Source: Firmicutes bacterium UBA3910
GTDB lineage: Bacteria; Bacillota; Limnochordia; Darwinibacteriales; Darwinibacteriaceae
Direction: 5' to 3'
Length of the DNA stretch: 10,871 nucleotides
Assembly: GCA_002391465.1 (NCBI GenBank)
Contig: DGFC01000105.1
Location: 22,809 to 33,679 of the forward strand
The stretch's first letter is position 1; every line of letters starts with the position of its first letter. The notes under the pieces are model-generated. The model made no database searches. It was not told where the DNA came from and saw nothing but the letters and a program-made list of their open reading frames with translations. Shown piece after piece: positions 6,588 to 10,871 of the stretch. Position numbers and translations under genes: made by a program.

Positions 6588-7496
6588 CTACTTACAGTTT
6601 ATTGTAATCGGCGTCCGTTCTGGGAGAAAACAGGAGACAACACCCACTAGGTTCGCATCACTCCTATACTTGGCCGCCATTATCTCAGGCCTCTGCAGCG
6701 TTTCGGTTATGGGGGGATCGGTTGCCCGGATGGCATCATGCCCCTCGTTAATGGCCTCAATTACCTGCGGCTGAGTGCTTATTCCCCCGGCGATCACGTA
6801 GCGCTGCAGGTCCAGGACAGTTTGGAGATTATAGATCAACAGGCCTACCCTCCTACCGTAAAGCCTGAGATGCTCTACCGCCTCTGCGTTCGTGTCAAGG
6901 AGGGAAAAGACCAGGGCTCCGTTAGGTTCTACCCCCAAAATGTCCGCTAGGTCGCGAATAAGGCCCACCGCCGAACACTGGCCAGCCACAAAACTTTCTT
7001 TCCCAGCGTTGTCCCGGTCTTGAATGGCAGAACTCACCTCACCCGATTGGTGATTGAGTCCCCGACGCAGCTTGCCATCGAGAATGTAACCGGAGCCAAC
7101 GCCCGTTCCCAAGACGATCACGGCACCTTGCTCAACTCCCTGTAGATTGCCGGAAAAGGCTTCACCCCGTACCGCCGCCTTGGCATCGTTATCCACAAAC
7201 ACGGGCACGTCTGCGAATCTCTGGATCTCCTCCACTAAGTTCTTCCGGTGGAGGTACGGCAGCGCTCCGCCATACTCCACCAATCCCGTTTGGTCATCAA
7301 CTTTACCGGGCACGCAGACGCCAACTCCTCTGAGGGAGCTAGGACCACACTCGGCCACAATTTCCCGCAGGGTAGCTAAGAACAACTGGTAATCTCGGGG
7401 AGGTGTGGGCACCTTTTTCTTAAAAACAAATGCGTTATCCCGCAGCAGCGCGTATTTTATCGAGCTGCCCCCCACATCTATACCTAAATAGACCAA
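6588..7496 (-). CDS. ROK family sugar kinase, BglK-like beta-glucoside kinase candidate
   Basis: The 302-residue protein begins VYLGIDVGGSSIKYALL, the ROK phosphate-1 loop. It continues with GVCVPGKV, VDNDAKAAVRGE (catalytic Asp104), VLGTGVGSGYILDGKLRRG (adenosine/phosphate-2 loop, 130-136) and AGGIST near 236-240. After GLNHQSGE (His149) the usual ROK zinc motif CxCGxxGC is absent; only an isolated Cys follows. Lack of this motif is a feature of BglK-type beta-glucoside kinases, which phosphorylate cellobiose and other beta-glucosides with ATP at the 6-position. The adjacent 6-phospho-beta-glucosidase fits that role better than glucokinase, though glucokinase or another sugar kinase cannot be excluded. 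In-frame TTG (7511) and GTG (7502) lie upstream. The GGGGGG at 7503-7508 is best spaced for the TTG at 7496, which also gives the usual short N-terminus. Confidence 0.87.
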   Translation of the reverse strand: MVYLGIDVGGSSIKYALLRDNAFVFKKKVPTPPRDYQLFLATLREIVAECGPSSLRGVGVCVPGKVDDQTGLVEYGGALPYLHRKNLVEEIQRFADVPVFVDNDAKAAVRGEAFSGNLQGVEQGAVIVLGTGVGSGYILDGKLRRGLNHQSGEVSSAIQDRDNAGKESFVAGQCSAVGLIRDLADILGVEPNGALVFSLLDTNAEAVEHLRLYGRRVGLLIYNLQTVLDLQRYVIAGGISTQPQVIEAINEGHDAIRATDPPITETLQRPEIMAAKYRSDANLVGVVSCFLPERTPITINCK

Positions 7497-7603
7497 GACC
7501 ACACCCCCCAAATAAACTATAACAAACTTCGCCTTGGGAAGCGGTAATTCCTGTTAATTTCTTCATGTCAGGGCAAAACAACGAATCGGGCCGATAGAAT
7601 GGG

Positions 7604-7635
7604 GAAACCCCAGGGAAAGGGTTCCCTGGGGCTTC
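7604..7635. repeat. Strong 14-bp hairpin downstream of the AEC gene
   Basis: GAAACCCCAGGGAA pairs with TTCCCTGGGGCTTC around the loop AGGG, with one wobble or mismatch near the base. It lies 25 bases after the AEC stop codon. Neither strand has a T-run directly after the stem; on the minus strand CCCC follows. It may stabilise or weakly terminate the AEC transcript ahead of the ROK-GH4 operon. Confidence 0.55.
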
Positions 7636-7659
7636 CTATGGGCGTATTACGGGTGTTTG

Positions 7660-8616
7660 CTAAATGAGATTCGGTAACCAATCTAACAGCACAACGTAGA
7701 TTGGAATGGCTGCCACTCCCACTAAAGTCAGGATGGGCATGGCTACAGAACAAAAGCGGTAATCACATTCATAGTCATAGGTTATCACACTGAAATTAAC
7801 CGCTACGGGCATCATGGTCAGGAGAAAATACGTGATCGTTCCCAGTTCATCCAGGGGCAGCAGCCTGAGCAAAAGTAGGCTGACAATTGGCATGAGCAGG
7901 TTCTTCAGTAGTGCCGCTCGCAGTAAATCCCCAGCATACTCCCTCAATCCGGCCAACTTTATTTCAGCCAGGAGGGTACCAATAAAGAGCATGGACATGG
8001 CCAGTGTGGCCTTCGTAAACTCACCGGTGATCCCGCTTATTACAGCCGGGATGGGTACCCGCAGTACCGCGAAAATCACACCGAGTACAACGGCAATGAG
8101 CGCCGGCGTTACTATTTTCTTGAGCCCAGCCAAGCTCAGAATCTCCCCTACCCCTTCCCCGTTTGCCCGGAGCAGCACAACGGGCGCAGTAGTCCAAAAA
8201 AAGAGCTGGAAGGCGGTGAAGTAAAAGACTCCGTAGGTGATAGCCTGGGCACCTAGCACGCTCTGAATGATGGGAAAACCAATCAGTACCACATTGGAAT
8301 AGGTTATAAGCCCAACCACAACGCTCCTGCGGAAAGGGTCAATTCCTACAAAACGCACCATAGTGAGTGCGAGCAAAAGGACAAAGGATAGGATAATTAG
8401 GGCATAAAACCACTTACTCATAACCTCCCCAAGGGGCAGGTCATAGGCAAAATTGGTGACAACAGCATGGAAGATGTTAGCTGGCAGCAGCACTTTGGTG
8501 AGGAGGACATGCAGCATCTCCTTGCCCCCGCTGAACCAAGGCCTTTTCGCCATGAAGCAGCCAACCGCAATCATTCCCAGCAGCATCAACGTTACTTCCA
8601 ATGTAGCACGGAGCAT
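7660..8616 (-). CDS. AEC (auxin efflux carrier) family transporter
   Basis: The 318-residue protein is hydrophobic throughout, with about ten membrane segments (roughly 5-23, 35-57, 69-90, 98-120, 125-149, 167-187, 203-219, 231-253, 258-280, 290-311). The layout is the two five-helix repeats of the AEC/PIN fold. Family hallmarks are LTKVLLPANIF (39-49), YSNVVLIGFPI (106-116) at the first crossover, and MMPVAVNFSVITYDY (268-282) in the second repeat. Bacterial AEC proteins include malonate and malate carriers. With a CdaR-type regulator gene upstream, a dicarboxylate or sugar-acid substrate is a fair inference, not shown. No good ribosome binding site lies at normal distance from ATG 8616: GGAAGGG is about 15 bases away and better placed for an ATG-CAG-TAA mini-ORF that ends exactly at this start. 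Confidence 0.9.
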   Translation of the reverse strand: MLRATLEVTLMLLGMIAVGCFMAKRPWFSGGKEMLHVLLTKVLLPANIFHAVVTNFAYDLPLGEVMSKWFYALIILSFVLLLALTMVRFVGIDPFRRSVVVGLITYSNVVLIGFPIIQSVLGAQAITYGVFYFTAFQLFFWTTAPVVLLRANGEGVGEILSLAGLKKIVTPALIAVVLGVIFAVLRVPIPAVISGITGEFTKATLAMSMLFIGTLLAEIKLAGLREYAGDLLRAALLKNLLMPIVSLLLLRLLPLDELGTITYFLLTMMPVAVNFSVITYDYECDYRFCSVAMPILTLVGVAAIPIYVVLLDWLPNLI

Positions 8617-8691
8617 TTACTGCATTTCAGTCCCTTCCCCTTCGGCTGCAAAAAAGCGACCCATTGCTGGGCTTTCCTTTACCTAAAGCGA

Positions 8692-8720
8692 AGTATAGCT
8701 AATAACAAACCCCAGCTAAA
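8692..8720 (-). promoter_or_regulatory. Candidate sigma-A promoter for the AEC gene
   Basis: On the minus strand TTTAGC (8720-8715), a 17-base spacer and TATACT (8697-8692) form a plausible promoter with a good -10 and a poor -35. It would give a leader of about 70 bases that contains a weak stem followed by TTTTTT (8650-8675). The interval 8617-8905 otherwise holds the CdaR terminator, and I see no gene in it. Confidence 0.35.
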
Positions 8721-8844
8721 GACGTTCGAAATATGTATTGGACAAGTACCATCCATTTCCTCCCACTTTTTCTCCCTGGACACACTCTTGGTTAAAGCGC
8801 CCAATAATATGGTGAAAAACAAAACATTCCTGGACATACTGCAC

Positions 8845-8881
8845 AAAAAACAAGACGCAGGCGGCTGCCCGTGCGTCTTGT
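8845..8881 (-). terminator. Intrinsic terminator of the CdaR-type regulator gene
   Basis: On the minus strand ACAAGACGCA pairs with TGCGTCTTGT (10 perfect pairs) around a GC-rich loop that can pair further, with a run of Ts directly after. It lies 25 bases after the regulator's stop codon. The regulator and AEC genes are therefore probably separate transcripts despite being in tandem. Confidence 0.92.
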
Positions 8882-8905
8882 CGGCTTTTGCATTTTGGGA
8901 AGATG

Positions 8906-10060
8906 CTAATCCTCCCTGAAATAGCGATAAATGTGGTATGCGAGGAGCAGGGTGAACAGATCCTTTGCCTTCTTTGGATCATAGCCCGTTCTCTCCCGGA
9001 TTTTGTTCGTGCGATAGAGAAGGGTGTTCCGGTGGATGAACAGGCTGTCAGCCGTCTTGCTGATATTAAGATTGTGCTCCACCAAACCCTCAATTATCTC
9101 CCCCACGTCCGGCTCGGCAAAGACGGCTGCCGCGTCTTCGGCAAAGACGCTCTCCAAAAAGAAGCGAGCCGAGTCCCTGTCCAGGTGGGGAATACAGTAA
9201 TCGTAGGCCAGTTCATCGCTGAAATGGATCCTATCTTCAGCGGGGCCGATCTTAGACCTAAGGCGGAGCGCATCACTTGCCCCGGCATAGGAATAGTGGA
9301 GCTCACTTATGTGACCCACCTCCGGTCCAACCCCGATGGCCACCTTGCTGAACTCACTGTCTAGGCTCGCCAGCATTTCTTCGGCGACCTGCCTCGCCTC
9401 ACCAGCCCGAGTCACCCTGTCTTCTCTGGCTAATGTTTTGACCAAGACCAGTTCCCTGCCCCGCACCAAGAGGATATCCCGCTGCTTGTCCACCTGCAGG
9501 TTAAGGTTGAGCTCGCGAGTTACTTGATTCACCTTCTGAGCCGCGAAGGGCCTCAGCCTCACTACCAAAACACGTCTGGGGACAGTCGGCTCGATTTGAA
9601 AAAGCTGGGCTCGGTTGATCAGGGTCTGGTGGTCTTCAATCTCGTTGCCTAACACCTGCTGATAAAAGTTCTCGACTGATTTTCTCTCCAGTTCAATCTC
9701 CTGCATCAGGAAAGCGTGGACAAGCATTAACTGAACCAAGTTACGTACCAATTCCCCGTACCGTACCACATCCTGGGGCGAACCGGTGATTCCCACCACA
9801 CCGACTATTTCCTCGTTGAACTTGATGGGTAGGTAAATGCCCTCCTCTGCTCCCGGTAGGGCTTCCACCCCTTCCTTTTTAACCACTAGTCTCTGTCCAG
9901 ATGACAGGACCCTGGCCGCTCCCTCATGGTAGGTATTGAGGCGCTCCCGTTTCCCACTGCCCACGATTATCCCTGCGCGGTCCATGATATTGACGTTTCT
10001 TCCCAACACTTCCATCGTCTTTTCTGCGATCTGCTGCGCCAATTCTTGATTTAGTTGCAT
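8906..10060 (-). CDS. CdaR-family sugar diacid-sensing transcriptional regulator (PucR-type HTH)
   Basis: The 384-residue protein has the CdaR architecture. Residues 2-133 are a putative sugar diacid recognition domain, with NVNIMDRAGIIVGSGKRERL at 22-41, then YHEGA, and GIYLPIKFNEEIVGVVGITG at 74-93. A divergent GGDEF-like middle region spans about 145-300. The C-terminal 66 residues hold the PucR-type helix-turn-helix, recognised by NLNISKTADSLFIHRNTLLY and the following RTNKIRERTGYD. E. coli CdaR activates glucarate, galactarate and glycerate genes, so the ligand here is probably a small diacid or glycerate. The ATG at 10060 has AGAAGG about 9 bases upstream, and a near-consensus sigma-A promoter lies further up. 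The downstream AEC carrier is the most obvious target, by position only. Confidence 0.92.
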   Translation of the reverse strand: MQLNQELAQQIAEKTMEVLGRNVNIMDRAGIIVGSGKRERLNTYHEGAARVLSSGQRLVVKKEGVEALPGAEEGIYLPIKFNEEIVGVVGITGSPQDVVRYGELVRNLVQLMLVHAFLMQEIELERKSVENFYQQVLGNEIEDHQTLINRAQLFQIEPTVPRRVLVVRLRPFAAQKVNQVTRELNLNLQVDKQRDILLVRGRELVLVKTLAREDRVTRAGEARQVAEEMLASLDSEFSKVAIGVGPEVGHISELHYSYAGASDALRLRSKIGPAEDRIHFSDELAYDYCIPHLDRDSARFFLESVFAEDAAAVFAEPDVGEIIEGLVEHNLNISKTADSLFIHRNTLLYRTNKIRERTGYDPKKAKDLFTLLLAYHIYRYFRED

Positions 10061-10148
10061 CTTTATCTACCTTCTTATTGGTTTTCCTTTCCCTCCTACG
10101 ATATAAACGTCTAGTGTCCCGTCAACGTCAATTCTACCAACTATGTTT

Positions 10149-10177
10149 ATTGTATTTCGCCCTAACCCCTTTGTCAA
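10149..10177 (-). promoter_or_regulatory. Strong sigma-A promoter of the CdaR-type regulator gene
   Basis: On the minus strand TTGACA (10177-10172), a 17-base spacer and TACAAT (10154-10149) match the sigma-A consensus at 11 of 12 positions with ideal spacing. The start site would be near 10142, giving a leader of about 80 bases. That leader contains a tandem GTTGACG-like repeat (10116-10128 region) that could be an operator. Confidence 0.75.
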
Positions 10178-10226
10178 AGCCTGCAATCCGCAGTTTTCAC
10201 ATATTTTCAGGAAATGACCTCGTTTT

Positions 10227-10240
10227 TTGATCTAGATCAT
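10227..10240 (+). promoter_or_regulatory. FNR/CRP-family operator upstream of the Ric-like gene
   Basis: TTGATCTAGATCAT matches the FNR-family consensus TTGAT-N4-ATCAA at 9 of 10 defined bases, and its inner 12 bases are a perfect palindrome. Its centre (between 10233 and 10234) lies 41.5 bases upstream of the start predicted from the -10 element at 10263-10268. That is the classic class II activator position. The regulator is not encoded in the window, so which family member binds is unknown. Confidence 0.6.
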
Positions 10241-10259
10241 TTCCGGCCCCGCGCGGGCA

Positions 10260-10268
10260 TGCTAAACT
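10260..10268 (+). promoter_or_regulatory. Extended -10 promoter element for the Ric-like/P-ATPase operon
   Basis: TG at 10260-10261 followed by TAAACT at 10263-10268 forms an extended -10. The -35 position (10240-10245, TTTCCG) is poor, as expected of an activator-dependent promoter. Transcription would begin near 10275, leaving a 35-base leader before the Ric-like ATG. Confidence 0.5.
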
Positions 10269-10309
10269 AAATGTGCAATCACAAATGGAAATACGAAAGG
10301 AGATTGGCA

Positions 10310-10591
10310 ATGACCAAATTCAAATCAGTCCAGGAGCAGCACTTCCCCACACTTGATATTTACGTACCGGTTGTAGCCCGGGTGCACGGAGGAAGTCATC
10401 CCGAATTCCATAAAGTGAAGGAACTCTATGAACAGATCAAAACCAAGGTAGCCGAGGCCGAAAGCCTGGCCCAGGAGTTCGCCGAGCTGCGCCAGGTTAC
10501 GGATGACTACACAGTACCTGGAGATGTCTGCGAAAGCTACGAAGCCGTGTATAAAATGCTGGAGGAACTGGATCAGGCTTACCACGCTTAA
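10310..10591 (+). CDS. ric: Short Ric-like (iron-sulfur cluster repair family) protein
   Basis: The 93-residue protein aligns by eye with parts of the RIC/ScdA/YtfE hemerythrin-like domain. HFPTLDIYVPVVARVHGGSH (11-30) resembles the helix with the first metal-binding histidines, and LRQVTDDYTVPGDVCESYEA (60-79) resembles the LTNDYTPPExAC segment. The family segments between and after these, HMxKEExxLFP, EHExAG and HIHLENNxLFP, which supply most di-iron ligands, are missing, so the canonical di-iron site cannot be complete. Similar short proteins are, as I recall, annotated as Ric in clostridia. Full-length Ric repairs Fe-S clusters after nitrosative or oxidative damage; a role here is inferred. 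The ATG at 10310 has AAAGGAG 7 bases upstream; an in-frame ATG at 10271 lacks a site. It is followed by a metal ATPase gene 34 bases on and preceded by an FNR-like site. Confidence 0.72.
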   Translation: MTKFKSVQEQHFPTLDIYVPVVARVHGGSHPEFHKVKELYEQIKTKVAEAESLAQEFAELRQVTDDYTVPGDVCESYEAVYKMLEELDQAYHA

Positions 10592-10625
10592 TACGGCTGC
10601 AATTCGGCTTTAAAGGAGTGAAACG

Positions 10626-10871
10626 ATGCAGCGCTTTATTTTAGCCAACAAGAACAAGATAGCTTTATTGAGCGGAATACTAATTGCAGTTGCCTTTTTG
10701 AGCAGGTGGCTGTTGGCGGCAGATACAGTCTTTGAATTAGCCTTAATAGCTGCTTCCGTTATCGGAGTAGCGCCCATTGCTATCCAAGCCTACCAAGCTC
10801 TTCGAGTAAAGGTAATCAGCATTGACGTCCTCGTTACAATAGCCGTTCTGGGCGCCTTTGCCATCCGCAAC
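10626..10871 (+). CDS. P1B-type (heavy-metal) translocating ATPase, N-terminal part (cut by window edge)
   Basis: From ATG 10626, with GGAG about 8 bases upstream, the frame stays open to the window end (82 residues). Two membrane helices at about 11-29 and 34-53 are followed by the conserved cytoplasmic turn and next helix, QALRVKVISIDVLVTIAVLG, as at the start of the P1B transport core (ISIDxLVTIAxxGA). No HMA domain or CxxC metal-binding motif precedes the first helix. The catalytic DKTGT, CPx-type motif and ATP-binding domain lie beyond the window, so the transported metal cannot be inferred. It is probably co-transcribed with the Ric-like gene. Confidence 0.82.
   Translation, partial: MQRFILANKNKIALLSGILIAVAFLSRWLLAADTVFELALIAASVIGVAPIAIQAYQALRVKVISIDVLVTIAVLGAFAIRN

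Noticed and set aside
7533..7550. A catabolite-repression (cre)-like sequence, GGGAAGCGGTAATT, upstream of the ROK-GH4 operon
   Set aside because: At least two defined positions of the cre consensus are wrong, so I cannot support it as a CcpA site.
8699..8752. A possible 17-residue leader peptide on the minus strand with GGGAGG about 6 bases before its ATG
   Set aside because: It overlaps the best candidate AEC promoter, has no recognisable features, and a chance ORF of this length is common.
8716..9093. A 125-codon minus-strand open frame overlapping the end of the CdaR-type gene
   Set aside because: It is out of frame with a well-supported gene, runs across its terminator and reads as low-complexity shadow sequence.

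Overview
The window looks like ordinary chromosomal DNA from a Firmicute, probably a clostridia-like or deep-branching anaerobic lineage. The grounds are strong GGAGG-type ribosome binding sites, frequent GTG and TTG starts, compact operons, T-rich intrinsic terminators, and a family mix (DegV, CdaR-type regulator, AEC carrier, short Ric protein, YtrB/Pmt-like ABC exporter, GH4 glycosidase) common there. Base composition looks balanced by eye. I see no phage, insertion sequence, CRISPR array, tRNA or rRNA. Lineage is inference.

Layout, left to right. (1) 1-1398, minus strand: an operon of an XRE-AbrB two-domain regulator, an ABC ATPase and an ABC-2 permease cut by the window edge. (2) 1593-2498, plus strand: an aminoglycoside-phosphotransferase-fold kinase, whose 3' end overlaps the end of (3). 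(3) 2487-3890, minus: a nitroreductase, an isochorismatase/nicotinamidase-type hydrolase and a stand-alone Nif3-inserted-domain protein, as one tight operon. (4) 4088-4963, minus: a DegV lipid-binding protein with its own terminator. (5) 5207-7496, minus: a ROK sugar kinase without the usual zinc motif, followed by a GH4 6-phospho-glycosidase. Together they suggest phosphorylation of a beta-glucoside by the kinase and cleavage by the GH4 enzyme. (6) 7660-10060, minus: a CdaR-type sugar-diacid regulator with a strong sigma-A promoter and a clear terminator, then an AEC carrier with its own leader. (7) 10310-10871, plus: a short Ric-like protein and the start of a P1B-type metal ATPase.

The most striking non-coding feature lies before the last pair. 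A near-perfect FNR/CRP-family site (TTGAT-N4-ATCAt) is centred at exactly -41.5 from the start site implied by an extended -10 element, the geometry of a class II activated promoter. This suggests control by low oxygen, nitric oxide or a related signal. Other points of interest are the kinase/Nif3 tail-to-tail overlap with no terminator between them, matched by a minus-strand terminator beyond the kinase gene, and an unusual AEC leader in which a two-codon ORF abuts the start codon.

Several starts were moved inward because a Shine-Dalgarno sequence fits an internal start better: XRE-AbrB (ATG at 1398), Nif3-like (ATG at 2807), DegV (TTG at 4963), GH4 (GTG at 6541), ROK (TTG at 7496) and Ric (ATG at 10310). 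No gene-free stretch exceeds 300 bases; the longest are 8617-8905 and 10061-10309, both described below.
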